This document shows positions 35,344 to 48,506 of a stretch of DNA of 64,000 nucleotides, in pieces. How positions within the stretch are numbered: the first letter of the stretch is position 1; every line of letters begins with the position of its first letter. This DNA comes from Clavelina lepadiformis (taxonomy: Eukaryota; Chordata; Ascidiacea; Aplousobranchia; Clavelinidae), in assembly GCF_947623445.1 (NCBI RefSeq), contig NC_135242.1:248001-312000 (forward strand), in the 5' to 3' direction. Both the position numbers and the translations under genes were made by a program. A model generated the notes under the pieces. That model was not told the origin of the DNA, made no database searches, and was given only the letters and a program-made list of their open reading frames with translations.

Positions 35344-37378
35344 TTACATCATAAAGTAGTTCTGCTGTAGCGTTCCTGAAACTGCCTCCATTTCATCTGT
35401 TACGTCACAATTCATCTCTGAGTATTTTTTCGTCATCCTTCATTCTAGGCCGGATGTATAATGACGTCACACGTTCCAGTAATTTACCGGATAGCTTCTT
35501 GATGTCGCGCTCTGTGAGGAAGTTCTTCTTCTTTAAATCGAGCTGTCGGAATGCAGCATGAGGGGTTTGCTTCTTTTGGCGGGAAACCTCGTTTCGCGCC
35601 TTTTCAAAGTAAAGAGAAAATCTGCGGAAGAATATGAAGGTTAAGTCGCGCTTCGAGTTAAGATTTGGGTGAGAAAGTAAAAGAAAGTTTCAACCCGGTT
35701 GACCTTTCACGGGTTAGCCGCGGATCATCTCGTAACAACGACATTAGATGGTGACGTAAAACTTCGGCTTTGTCGTAGTTGTCTGTGTTAATGAGGCGCT
35801 CGCCCTGGGTTCAAAAGGTCATACATTATACGTCAGCCGCAACAAACTTGATATTTAACGACTATCAATTACGTCATAAAGCTTCCAAACGTAGTTTGCT
35901 TCGTCCATGAAGATTTGTTCGGTCGAATTCGCTACAGCGCAGTCGCTGTCGTTAAATTCCCGCGTTGGCGTCCACAGAGTGGCGATAGAGAGGCTTCGAC
36001 CGTATGATCTCACTTGGTGGAGATGACCTGCCATATCACGTGATATAGTTCTGTTCTTAAACAATTCATTAATTATGACGTCACCTGAGGGAATGAAGAT
36101 GCAATCTCCCGGCCACAATGTGGTCCATTTCCACGACGTCTTGCCCACTTGGGGGTGCTCGTACATATTAACCATCTCCATGTCAATGTTAGAATACCCG
36201 GTCCCCTCTGCTTTGTCCTCCTACGTCACAATATTTAATTTGAATACGGTCGATGTACTCAAAGAAAGTATGATTGTGACGTAACAAACCTCCATTTCTA
36301 ATCGTCCTTTGTACTTGGAGTCGACCATTATGACGTCTTTTCTTCCGGTTATCATACAATGGAGATTATGGTCAGCGTCATAATGCAGCTTCGAACTCGT
36401 CCCCCCACTGCTCATCCATATTTCCGGTTCCTAGCAATTAATCATTGTTTCGTCATAACGTTCATAGCTCAGTGAATATGACGACATAAATGCACCTGCA
36501 GGTATTGTTTGAAGATGCCGCAAGCAAGAGAGGGCGAGAGAGGAATTTGGTGCAACATCTCGTCCGGTATCGGACTCACCAGGTACCAGTCCTCCAGGTT
36601 GTATCTGTTACGTCATAAAAACCATTATTTGATGTCTCTTCCACAACAACCGGCTCAACTCTTTCATTTAAATAACTTAATCACGAAACATAAAAATTTT
36701 GCTGTACGTGACTTCATAATACCTCAGTAGAAACTTCTTCAACGTCATAATCTGCGGTTCGACAATTTTTCCAGGTTTCTTGGTGGTCACTTCGATTTGG
36801 ATCCCCCCATAACGTCCCTTCAAGTACTTGTCATCCCACAACGTGAAACATTCCGATGACTGGTTGAAGCCGTTTCTATGACGTCACAAAGCAACATCAG
36901 CGTCTGTCTTACTGGGTCGAGTAATAAAATTACGATGGAGGCGGAAAGTCTTTGGGTTCGAACCCCGAGCGCTCCAGCCTAAGGTTATGTCGTCATAAAC
37001 AGACCTGACAACCAACGGGATTTTATCTTTCACGTTTTCCTCCCAAAACTGTTTTGGCTCGCGTGATGACGTCACTTCCATAATTTTTCCTTCCGAAGAT
37101 CGTTGCCAACCTTTGACAACATAATCGAAATAATTTCGAAGACAATTTTAAAAAAAATTCTCCTCTAATACCGAAAATAAAGCTACTGTTAAACTAGACG
37201 TCAGGTTAGCAAGCTTAGTCCCACCTAGCGGTCTGAGATGACCATCAGGTATTCCGGTAGATGACCGATGAATGTTTGGTGGAAAAATAAAATCGACGGA
37301 TGTGTCCTTGGGGAATAAAATATCCGCTTTAGCGGGCAAAATAAAGAAGGCTAGAAGACTAATCACGTGAATAAACAT
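35344..37378 (-). CDS. Secreted or ER-lumenal JmjC (cupin-8) oxygenase
   Basis: Minus-strand exons: 37378-37225, 37089-37005, 36875-36723, 36604-36496, 36430-36290, 36220-36085, 36027 to about 35873, 35621-35488 and 35396-35344. The protein begins with a signal peptide (MFIHVISLLAFFILPAKA), then GHLRPLG and FWEENVKDKIPLVVR. The JmjC core follows: SSGGTSSKLHYDADHN with the iron-binding His-x-Asp, GRKDVIMVD, PGDCIFIPS, then HLHQVRSYGR with the distal His. An EF-hand-like tail (LDLKKKNFLTERD) ends the protein. These features match a family of uncharacterised invertebrate JmjC proteins predicted to be Fe(II)/2-oxoglutarate hydroxylases. Substrate unknown. Phases agree except at the exon 7/8 junction, where a donor of the right phase was not found; a small extra exon may be missing. 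Confidence 0.8.
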
Positions 37379-40300
37379 GCTGCCACGCTTGACTTAACAT
37401 GGAACCTGGTGATTAAACATTCTGATAATTATTATTCCTTGACGATGTCAGACCAAAGGTCGTGGCATTTTATAGAGTGGAAATACCGACATCTAAGATG
37501 AAACTTTTTTACAAAAACATAAACTAAATCCTTTAAAAATCCAATCAACTTGGTAAAGACTGAAAAATACGTCACTGTTTGCAACTAGGAAGGAGCCGAG
37601 ATTATTCGCTTGTTGAATAATTTCGGTCTCATTTAAATCTTATTCTACCTGCGGTTTATTCTTTACGTCATATTTCACTTTTAAATTGAAAAACACAAAA
37701 TGTTAAGCTGAGAATCCGCTGACAAGGTCTTTCTGCAGCCGCTACAGCCGCGCGCTCGATTTCAACGACCCAGCCCTGGTCAAGTTTGATAAAACTATGC
37801 ACTTTGTCCAATATAATTGTCCCATTGTTTGATCACACAGCTCCCTTTATCGCCTTTTCAATAGCAATACGTCATAATGCGCCGCTGTTTTTCTTTTTTC
37901 ATTCACCAATCGATGAAGGACGCGTTTCAAGAGCTTTTTGTTATGCGACGTGGTCCAACTCTGCGGGGCCAACTTCTCGCTGTGAAAATCTGTTTTCAAC
38001 AAATATCGCTCCATCTTGTTCAAACAACGAATTGTATTATGACATAGTAAGAGAAAGTTCCGGGTTAGGTGTGTCGTAATAATAACTAAATGTGACGTGT
38101 CCCTAACTCAAGGGTTAAACTTCTTCGTTTTGCCTTGATCTGCTTTCACTGTCTCTGCGCACATGAGCAGCCGATGTGAACACGACACAATGGAAACGAA
38201 AATCTTTCCTCTTTTACGCCACATATTTGCCAGTTCAAGCGTGGCGATTGGCTCGAAATAAACCCGAGGAAATTCCGGACACGTAAACTCACTCAAGCGA
38301 AGCGGACTTGAAGTTGCCCGAGATTGTCAACGTAAAGAATTATTGCTGAGAGCCATAAAAATCTATTGAAGGAAATCTTCTGTAATCTCGAAAAGGTGCC
38401 TCGTTTTATCTACGTTGTCAATAACAACAAGATCATAAAAACTTTTCGATCAAAGAATGCATCGGATGTTGAAAGGAAACAATTTTACAACAATTTTTTA
38501 CAATTTATTTTTTACAAACATTTTTTTACAATTTATCTATAATGACATCAATTAGTACGAAAATATATATACCTTTCACATTTAGTGTTTTGAGGACTCA
38601 ACCAAGTCCAGTCCAGTCCAGTCCAGTCCAGTCCTTTCCATTGACTTGAACCGGGTGATGTTATAAAATAACACGTCTTTAAAAGCCTAAAATGTAACCA
38701 ATTACGCTCATCGATGTCCTATTTTAGCTGCTGTGGAGAGTGATGTCTGAACCGTCATGAAGTTGAATGCATTGACTTTAACTCATTAACAAAAAGATTG
38801 GCCTTGACTCTAGCTTGCACGCGTTCGTCCCGCAGACATCAGGAATATGAACGCCGTTATATGTTTATGTTTCCGATGTCTATGGTTTGTACACAGAGAT
38901 TACTTTGCAGTTAAAAATGACTTTGAAAAAGGGGAAATCCCCCTAATGACACAAACTATAAATCAAGTTTTTTAAATTTCTTTTAATCTTTTTACTTACG
39001 GCTTAAAGTTGGAAGGTGACTGACTTTCGACTTAGGCCTATGTCTTATAACTATGAGGATCGTTCCTTAGAAGATTTTTAATTTTATTCGCAAAATTAAG
39101 GCTGTGTCTTTAAAGCAGATGGCTGGTAATAAGATCACAGCATAAAGGTCGGAACTAATTGATCTAAACTTTTATTATTTAATTTTTGCCATTACCAGTT
39201 CTAGCCTAAATCCAAAAGTCCAGTCCTGTTGTCCTCTAGGCCTAGGTGGCCTAGGCCCATATGTATAAGTACAAGGTGAACAGCTTGGCAGTGACAGAAG
39301 ATGGTCAGTTTCGTAACGTACCAGTACTCGTTAATTGCTATCCGTTATGTACAAATTTACGCCGGAGACGTACCAGGCCAGTAGGCTACATGCCAACCGT
39401 AAAATCTAGCATAAAACGAAGCGTCTGTAAACACGGGAGAAACGGAATGGTCAAAGTGATTTCGCAGTTACCATGGTTTCAATACGGTTGCCTAAATACA
39501 CGATTTCACAGATTTGTTCATTTCCCGTAATGGAAAGTGTGCCAGCTGCACGCAAAAGATTCATCTACGTGCACGCTAATGTTTTTGACGTCACTTCGTT
39601 TCATAATAGACAAAAAAAGAAAAGCTGGTCAATTGAATAACAATTTATCTCAGTATTAAATAAAAAAAGTTGTGGCTTCACTGACGCCATCACGCTAACA
39701 ATTGTTTTTTGCAAGCGCAATTTATCGTTGAAAACTGCTATGCTTCCCTGTCGAGAACACGCCAAACTTTTTGCCTTTACGCTGGTTTACAATAGCTTAA
39801 CTAACCAAAAAAAGGATGTTTGAATCCCAACATATAAAAAATAAACAAGGAATTAACTGTCTGACAGTGGGCACGTTATCACGGTAACATTTGCCTGTTT
39901 GCTTGCATGATTTCTCATCGGAAACTGGGACTCTTTCCAGTCGGGCTCAATGTGACACCAAGGTCAAACCGAGTGCACGCCGTATAACTGTAGGAAGATT
40001 GGTGTAAATGGTTTTCTGGTATGATATAGTTTCATAAACCTTTCACTTGAACTTAGCAAAGCCTTTGCAATATTTGAACTTGGCCATGATTTCTCATTGT
40101 TCCAGCCGATGTCCATTGTGGAAAGTGTTTTATCTTTTTTATGTTCATTTTTTATGTCATAAATAAACATATAATTGAGGCATCAGTGCCGTCGCACCAA
40201 AGTTTGCGTCTTTTCCCCCAGACTGCAAAGCATGGCAGTAGGAAAACAACAAGGAAAGCACCTGAGTTTTTTGGCCAAAATGTTCCTGCACATGGGAGAT

Positions 40301-41572
40301 AAGCGATCTCTCTAAAAAAAACTATAATTTTTTCTTTGGAACTTTCTTTTATAAAAGGCCACATCTTGTCTGCCACAAACGTGGGGCACGTTTGGAGAAC
40401 GAGTCGCAGTGCCCACCAGTTGCTTCCTTGCACTCTTAGATTTTGATTCTGAAAGCCCGAGTTCTCGGTGAAAACTGCTACTGCTACACTTTCCGGGCTG
40501 GGGTTTTAGCTTATTTTGTGCGTAAGGTTCAATTTATACAGATGCATAATTTATTTGTTGTTTTTTTTTTATTATTTTATATCGTATTGCTCGAATTTAG
40601 AACCATTCACTTGATCCATTAAATAGAAGCAAGTGTTGCAAATACCTTGTTCCCTTGTCCAAGGTCGTTACAACGGTTCATGCTGAAGCAAAACGGAACA
40701 TAGATCTGGGCTCGACTGGAAAGCATGAAAGTTTTCGACAAGAAATCGTGCAAAAACACAAATTTTTGCACAAAGACATTCATTGATGCCTCAATTGTTT
40801 GTTTATTTTGTATAAATTGGAGTTCAAATGACCAGGTTGATCGAATGACTGAAAGTAGCAATGTGGTGAGCTATGTATAACTTCATAAATCCAGCAATAT
40901 ATAATTCACTCTGGTCTACATAGAATCTAGTATACCTGGGTCAGAATTTCCCCATTTGAAATAAAAATGTAGGTTAATAAATCTACACTTCGCTTTGTAA
41001 TCCACTTTAATTCCATGTGCACTTTATTTGTGAATTGCAAATGCTTTCATCCAACAAAGGTGGTATTCTGATATAACTGACTGTTTTCAAATGTGTTGGC
41101 ATGATCTGATAAAGGTAAAATTATGATTAATAATGTGAAAATCGAAGTTGATAATCATCTTAGAAAGACATTTCCAAGTAAGCAACCATTTCTGCACTGA
41201 ATAAATGATTGACGACGTTTCCATCGTTTCTGTTTTGAGACTGGTCCAGGTGCACAGGGTAATAAAACTATAGTGCATTGAATCGGCATCACTTACTGGA
41301 TATAAAGTCAGTGTGTCCTGATCGAACTTGCCGATAAGATTTCACAAACTGCCACATCGCCGTACTTCTAATCTTGCACAATTGGTCGATCCTGGAGCAG
41401 ATTTATTGACTGGATTCTACTGCAGTTTGATAAGAAAGTCTTCTGCAAAATAAATGATTTTTTTTAAATGTTTCTTTTATAAAATAAATTCAAGTTTTTT
41501 GACACATTCTAGACAACTCACTGAGATATTTGTGAAATATTTTGTTTTTTAATCTGATACGAAAGTTTCAAA
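37379..41572. other. Spacer without a recognised gene
   Basis: It holds a short AGTCC microsatellite at 38605-38634 and scattered TGACGTCA motifs. Short frames occur on both strands (for example 40152-40433 minus, 93 codons), none with a known domain or a splice context. It may hold the 5' regulatory regions of the JmjC gene and TRIM37. Confidence 0.45.
38605..38634. repeat. AGTCC microsatellite
   Basis: Six tandem copies of a pentanucleotide (AGTCC) lie in non-coding DNA. Related AGTCCAGTCC words recur near 39218. Confidence 0.9.
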
Positions 41573-44500
41573 ATGGCGGACCACCAAGTGGAGGTAGAAA
41601 ACGAGTTCAAGTATCGTCAATTTTTTCCCTTTAATATTTTTAGTTTAAATATAAGATGTTTATTATGCAGCGAATGGCCGAGGTTTTCCGCTGCTTCATC
41701 TGCATGAGCAAGGTGCGAGATGCCAGGCTGTGTCCTCACTGCTCCAAGCTCTGCTGCTTCCTTTGCATTAGGGTAAGTCCCTGCATAATCACCATAATTT
41801 TCAGGTCTTTATGTTTTCTTTTCGTATCTTCAGCGATGGTTGACAGAACAAAGACAGCAATGCCCACACTGCAGGTGAGAACACAATGTGTGCACATGAC
41901 ATCACAATGATGCAATAATGATGAGTTATTGTGATGCAATAGGGCTTCATTGCAAGTTGGTGACCTCGTCAATTGTCGGTGGGCGGAGGAATTAACCCAG
42001 CAACTCGACACTTTGCGCCATCCGGTTACAGAAAACACTACATCGACATCACATAAACCTGAGGAGAGGAAAGACGTGTAAGTCGAGTAATTGAATGTTG
42101 AATAAAATCATATCTTAATGGAATTGTCGCTGCAGATGCGAGATCCATGAAGAAAAGTTGAGTGTTTTCTGCTGGACGTGTCAGCTCTGTATCTGCCACC
42201 AGTGCGCGCTGTGGGGTGGAACCGTGAGTTTGATTTTGATTTTTTCGGAGTTTGTTATCGTACAACCTCCCCAGAGTTCATCGACCTTCGCATGTGCGAG
42301 AATTTAAAGTGATATTCTTCCCAGCATGGAGGCCACACCTTCAAGCCACTCAACGAGGTTTATGATCAACATATCTCTGAAATAAGTGATGAGGAAATCG
42401 CAATCAGGAGGAGACTCATCGAGCTCATATCGCTCGTGCAGGTCATATCATGAAATCACGTGCATATCATATCATGAAACTGCTTTTTTTTAAGATCGAG
42501 AATGTTTGAAATTAATGTTGAAACAAAACAAATAAAAATCACTCATTTCATTAAACTACATTAAAATAGGACAAATTCTCATAACCTGTAAAACAAACCT
42601 TGACAAACAAAGCTCAAATGCTCCCTATCACCAAGATGCTCTTCTCGTTTAGGACGTGGAACGCAATGTGGAGAGCGTGAGATCTGCTAAAGATGAGAGA
42701 GTCCGCGAGATCAGGAATGCAGTGGAGATGATGATAGCAAGGTTGGGTTTTGAACATCTGCTCTCTGTTGATCTTCCTCTAATGTTTTGTTGCATCAGGT
42801 TGGACGGGCAGCTCAAGAACAAACTTATCACTTTAATGGGGCAAAAGAACCAACTCACGCAGGAGACGGAGATGCTTGAGAGTGTATTGAAGGAAGTTGA
42901 ACATCAGGTTTGGACGAAATTTAAAAGCAACGGCACGTCTACATTTTCACCGCTTTCATCTTGCAGAGGATGAGCTGCAGTCGGCAAGAACTAATCACTC
43001 GATCAAGTGAGATGTTGGAAATGTTTCGCGCCATCCATAGAAAGCCGATGGCATCGTTTGTGAGTGCGTCGGTGCCACCCGACTTTACAAGTGAGCTGGT
43101 GCCACAGTACGACTCCATCTCTTTCACTTTGCACAGATTCAGGTCTGCAGCCTCCTCCCTTGCTAAATACATTATAAAATTGCTCGTGTTGAAGTAATTT
43201 TCCAAATTTTTAGTCAGTTACGACAAAGCGCGGATCCTGTTTACTCCAAACCACTCTCAGTGTCTGGACTTTGTTGGAGACTAAAAATTTACCCAGTCAG
43301 TTTCAAATTGTCTTTTCTGAATATATTGTTATTTTGATAAAAAGATAATATTTTAGCACTGCCTTGTTTTGACACTTGAGCTATTAAGATCTACAATTGC
43401 AATTATGACATCATCAGGATGGGAATGGAGTGGTTCGGGGGAATTACCTCTCAGTGTTCTTGGAGTTGTCGTCTGGCCTTAGCGAGACCTCGAAGTATGA
43501 GTATCGCATCGAGATGGTCCACCTTGCCACCAACGATCCATCCAGGAACATCATCCGAGAGTTTGCGAGCGAGTTCGACGTCGGAGAGTGCTGGTAGGTT
43601 GCTCGTCATCACTTGCATCGGTCCGACAACACTCACCATAAAAATATCAGTGAATAGTTTGACACAATTACAAGTTCTGCTGAGACACGTGAGATGTTTT
43701 CTTGGACGTAACTTATGATTTTCTCCTCTGTCAATAATTATGATGTCACAAAGGGGTTACAACCGATTCTTCCGACTCGATCTTCTCGCCCAGGAAGGTT
43801 ACCTTGAGTCAACATCAGACACCCTCGCCCTTAAATTTCAGGTAAATGCTTGATAAAGCGCTTGGTAAATATAATGTCTATGGCATTACTACTTCCCCCA
43901 GGTGAGGGCGCCAACATTCTACCAGAAGTGTCGAGACCAGCAGTGGTATATAAACCAGGTCGGCGCGCAGCAAACACAGCAGCTGGACCAGATACGGAAC
44001 CTGAAGGACCGGCTCGCCATAGAGGTGGCGAGGGCAAACAGCTCGTGCGCCCCACTCAAGGGCGAGCACCGTGAGCAGGTGAGGTCATGAGCTATCATGT
44101 GATTAATCTTTTCAGTATCATGAACTTGTCATCAGAACATCGATGGTTCTTCATCGCTTGTGCAACCTTGCTCGCTGGAGCACGACGTGGTGGATGGTGT
44201 GTCACATGACTCCGCAGCAGACGGCTCACCCACTGATGATGTCAATGTATGATGTCATTTTTTATTATGACATGATAGTTACATAAAGCCTTGTTCATAA
44301 CTTGTGATCAATCACAGGCCCCTCTTATCCTGGCGGTGGTTCAAATTGATGACGTCATAGGAGAAAGCTGTGAGGATAATGATCTCACAGAGGAAGATGT
44401 AGATGCAGACCATGATCCAGGTTAATTTTGTGATTAACCATGTCATGTGATTCGTTCCCGCAACAAAATAATGTTCATGACATTGCTCCATGCGCAAATG

Positions 44501-47066
44501 TAACAATTCATGGGTTTCATGATTCGTGTGATGGCTCATGATTCATGTGATGGTTCATGATGATGTCATGTGACGCAGATATTAGTGAGTGGGAGATTGA
44601 GGAGGAGAGTGTGATGGTAGGAGATGTCGATGGACCCGCTTCCTACTTTCTCGAGGAGAACGATGTCGATAACGAGACCATGTGAGCTTTCAAGCGTGAC
44701 TTTGTCCAGGTCAAGTTTAACCCGAACTATTGATCCAGGTCAGGTGACAACGACGTTGATGACGCAAGATTAAGAAGTTCGACGGAAGACTCGACGTTGG
44801 ATTTATTCGGAGCCTTAAACCCCAATGACAGGTGTGTGGTGAGATTTTGTGCCTTCGAAGAGATGAGTTTTATCATACAATGGCCGAATATTTATCGCAG
44901 TGCATCATGGGAATTACCCAACTCGCAGCTGATGACATCACAGATGGGCAGCTTGTACTGGATCCAAAACTCGCATAAGTCGACTGCGAGGAAAAAGACA
45001 AACAAGAAGGTTGTTGCTCTTTGCAATCTGCGATAAGGTTACTTGTCGAATATTAGTTTCCTGGATATCAATTTATGTTATCTAGGTGCTATGTGGTCAC
45101 GTGACTGGTCATCGATTCTCGAAACATTTCTCATCTCGTTCCAAGCCGAGATCTGTGACATCATCCAAGAAGAAGCGGTATTCAATTGATGATGTCATAC
45201 AGTGGATATCGTCATGGAATTGTAATAATCTTATATTTTAGAATTTCATCGAATTTCACGTCAAATCATGAAGGAAACAATTCGCTGCTTGCACTATTAC
45301 GTCATACAAGGCATTGTGAGGTATCAACCCTTGTAATCATGAACAATCCATGAACATTTCTCAAATGAAAATTTTCCAGGCTGTCACGTCATCGATACCG
45401 TCGGCACTGACGACGATGTCATCAGGTTCATCCATGATGTCATCAAGCTCATCCATGATGTCATCAGAAAGCGATTACCATGGTAACAGCGGTCGTAGCC
45501 CGCGAGGAGCATCTTTTAAAGGTGAATCGTCCAAGAATGGAGCGGGCAGTGGGGATCGGAGAAGATGGGAATCTTCCTTTAAAAATCTTCGAGTAAGTTC
45601 AACCTGCCACGACCAATCACAAACTCGGTTTCATCCTCCATCTCATCCCAGGAGCAATTATCGGAGCTCACTGACACCGTGGCAACGGCGACCAACAGCA
45701 TCAACTCCGCCAGATCGCCGAGAAGAGCTCCCTCCTCCAATCCTGTCAGCGAAATGCGTGTTTCCAAGTCAGAAAATTCACTTTCATCGATGACTGTGAA
45801 GAAGGAGAGAAAGTCGAAAGTAAGACAAATAACTTCCTGGGATAACTTTGAACTTGAAATTAATTCTTCCCGATTGTTTAGTCTCCGTCGAAGCAGACTT
45901 CCAGCGCTGATGGAATCTCCGGCAACGATTTATTCTGGGCAGGTAGTTGTAAGAAAAATGATTGGAAACACTGTCCCTGCCATTACTCTTGTCGATTGTT
46001 ATGTCATAATTCAGAATCTCAAAGCTACGATTGGAAACGAAGTCAGTCATCGCATTCAACCAATCACATTCGCTCTCTGTTTGGTGACCATGGTGACGGT
46101 CGCCATAGGCAACGCGCAGTGGAGAAAGCTCATTGTTCGAAAGGTTGAGTTTGACGTCATTGGTGCAGATAAGAAAGCCAGTAATTGACCAGATGCTTGT
46201 GTTTAGATTCGTCGCCTCGGAAACGACCGACCATCGATGAAGCGTCCCCCCATAGCGTAGGTTGACCATCACGTGAATAATCTCGCGTTTTTTTTAGTAA
46301 CTTGCTACATTTTTAGATGCCGGCTCGTGGAGTGAACCCAACTGACCTCGCTTCTGCCCTTGCCTCAGTGACCATGTAAGTTGGCTTATTACGTCACAAT
46401 GTTCTATTGTGGTTTAATATTGTCTCAATTTACAGCGATGAAGAGAAAGCTAAAAAGAAGCCTGTGATTCCCCCCAAACCGAGAAGGAACTTGAACCCAG
46501 CTAACCTTGGTGAGTCTTTCGCTTTCTTTATTTCTGTTATCAAAGTTTATGACGTATTGGTGACGTTAACGTTATTTTAGATCATGACTCTTTACCGCTG
46601 GAAGTGGCAAGCTCTTTGCAACTTCACGCATCAAACTCACCACAAGATGGCGAACTTGAGAACACCTCAATGCTTGTCCCTGGAACGCCATCTGTCGTTG
46701 AGAGTGACGACATCATAAGGTAAATAATCTCAATGACGTCATAAAGAGTGTTGATATTATTTGCAGAAGATGACCTTCCATGCCCCCTATAACCACTTTT
46801 CTATATTTTAAGTTTTAATGAAAGCCCCCAACCTGATACTCGTTCTCAAGGAGTTTCAACCAATAAGCAAGCCGCTTCTTCCAATGTCGTCATATCCGGT
46901 GAGATTCTGTGACGTAATATGAAAGAATCGTCGTTAGCATTGTAATCTTTAGTTATGATTCCGCTACTTAGATGACGTCAGCTCAGATGGTCTGGACCTC
47001 ATTTATTTGCAAGGGAAGGGTTGCTATAGTGACGACAGTACTTACGTCATCAGTGATGACGATTGA
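41573..47066 (+). CDS. TRIM37: TRIM37 E3 ubiquitin ligase (about 29 exons)
   Basis: Coding exons start at 41573 (MADHQVE), 41671, 41834, 41943, 42136, 42325, 42653, 42799, 42967, 43214, 43418, 43754, 43902, 44136, 44318, 44579, 44739, 44901, 45086, 45380, 45652, 45882, 46015, 46207, 46317, 46436, 46581, 46813 and 46972; TGA is at 47064. Order of domains: RING ([20 protein letters not shown]), B-box ([24 protein letters not shown]), coiled coil ([19 protein letters not shown]), MATH ([37 protein letters not shown]), then an acidic, Ser-rich tail. Sequence and order match vertebrate TRIM37 closely through the MATH domain; the protein is about 1,000 residues. Vertebrate TRIM37 acts in centriole-duplication control, peroxisome biogenesis and histone H2A ubiquitination. 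Phase between 45009 and 45380 is not fully resolved. AATAAA is at 47145. The terminal exon is duplicated at 53.35 kb. Confidence 0.95.
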
Positions 47067-48506
47067 AATCCATAACATTTGTGTGTGGTGCTTGTTGTTA
47101 CTATTTTATATTACTCAAAATATTTCATTGTCGCCTTTACCTAGAATAAATATTTTATTTCTATGAAAATATCTTTGTGGCTTAGTAGTTGAATTTGTTC
47201 CAATAAAAGTAGCAGGAAATTTGATTTGTATTGAAACCATGAATTTGGCACTTTTTCTTTGAACCTGATGTAATAAGAGGTCAGCCTTGTAATTTCGCAC
47301 CAAGCAACTGGTGAGTCGTAAATATACTTGCTGCTGTTTTGCCGAAAGACCCAACTTGCTAATCTAATGATCTTCGTTGATGGAGCTAAATGTTGACTCC
47401 TCTTTAACTGCATTTTAAAAGGAGTCGAGTTCGTGCAGGGTAGCGACACCATGCAGATGATGCAAATGAAAAATCACTTTCTCAGCATTATCTTTTCCAC
47501 AGAAATACGCGTCACGAACAATGATTTCGTGATTGTGTTTTTTCCAGAATGTGCCAAGATCATGGCGGCAGCTCCGATCGAAGTCTCTTGTAATTCAATG
47601 GATTCCTCTTGTTCATTTTGACAAAATGAAGTAACGTGAAACCATTCAAACGCGTCCCTCGCATGCTCGTCTGCCAACTGGATCCTTTAATTAGCAGAAG
47701 GACGAGATCCTTTTATACAAAAGCAGTCGAGCTTAAAATCGTCAAATTCTCCAACTTTTTAGTGACTTGCGATCTGATGACGTATGTGGCGCGGTAAAAA
47801 GATTTTCCGCAAAATTAACTTCTTTAAAATTTCAGAATTTGCTTCAAATCTTTGCCGGGAACGAGTTTAGTTTGTGAGATGGCAGTCGGTGATAAAAACG
47901 AAATTACGTTAAAAACAGCGTATTCGAGACCTTGCATTGACGCAACAGCCTAGTTCAAATGATGCAAGATATTGTTCTCTATAACAAAATGAACATTTTC
48001 AGTCCTTAGGCCGCTGTTTTTAAAACAATCAGAATGTTCAAACAATTGAAGTAGCAGTAACCAATAGGCAGATATTTGAGATAGATTTCAAACCCAAACG
48101 CTTATGGCAGACGCCGGATATTTCTTAGAAAGGACCAAAAGGGCGGAATTATGCCAAAGTTACGCAAAAGATTATTTGCAGTTACCAATTGTAGAGCCCT
48201 ACCTCTTGAGTTTTATAGTTATGACGTCACATTGCCAATATAGTATCTTGCAACTGAAGGTCAACAGATTTTCAGAAATACGATGCATTTGTGACGTCAC
48301 TCTGTGAATGTCATGTCATCTTTACATTCGTATCAAGAATTGAACAACTCCGACGTTGTTTGAATTAGTTTCCGTCATACGATAGCGTTCTAATGGTTCG
48401 TCGTCGGAGAAAGCAACGATCTCACTCATCAATACAAACCAGCAGATAAAAATGCCGTCCTTCCGTGGAAGGAAATGGCAGTAAAATTTACAGAACGATC
48501 TGAAGC
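47067..48506. other. TRIM37 3' UTR and spacer
   Basis: The TRIM37 3' UTR ends near AATAAA at 47145. Past 47190 the sequence has no supported gene. Minus-strand frames of 67-103 codons between 47115 and 47677 have no known domain. Confidence 0.45.
47712..47719 (-). promoter_or_regulatory. Possible minus-strand TATA box
   Basis: TATAAAAG reads on the minus strand here (CTTTTATA on the plus strand). Minus-strand frames of 60-100 codons lie just downstream, but none resembles a known protein, so the promoter call is speculative. Confidence 0.25.

Noticed and set aside
36885-36985. tRNA-like B box (GGTTCGAACCC)
   Set aside because: The T-arm-like palindrome lies in an intron of the JmjC gene. 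No D-arm, anticodon arm or acceptor stem pairs around it on either strand.
47474-47677. 67-codon minus-strand frame behind a TATA-like word
   Set aside because: It starts at TTG with a stop just upstream, and its internal ATG gives only about 29 codons; no family match.
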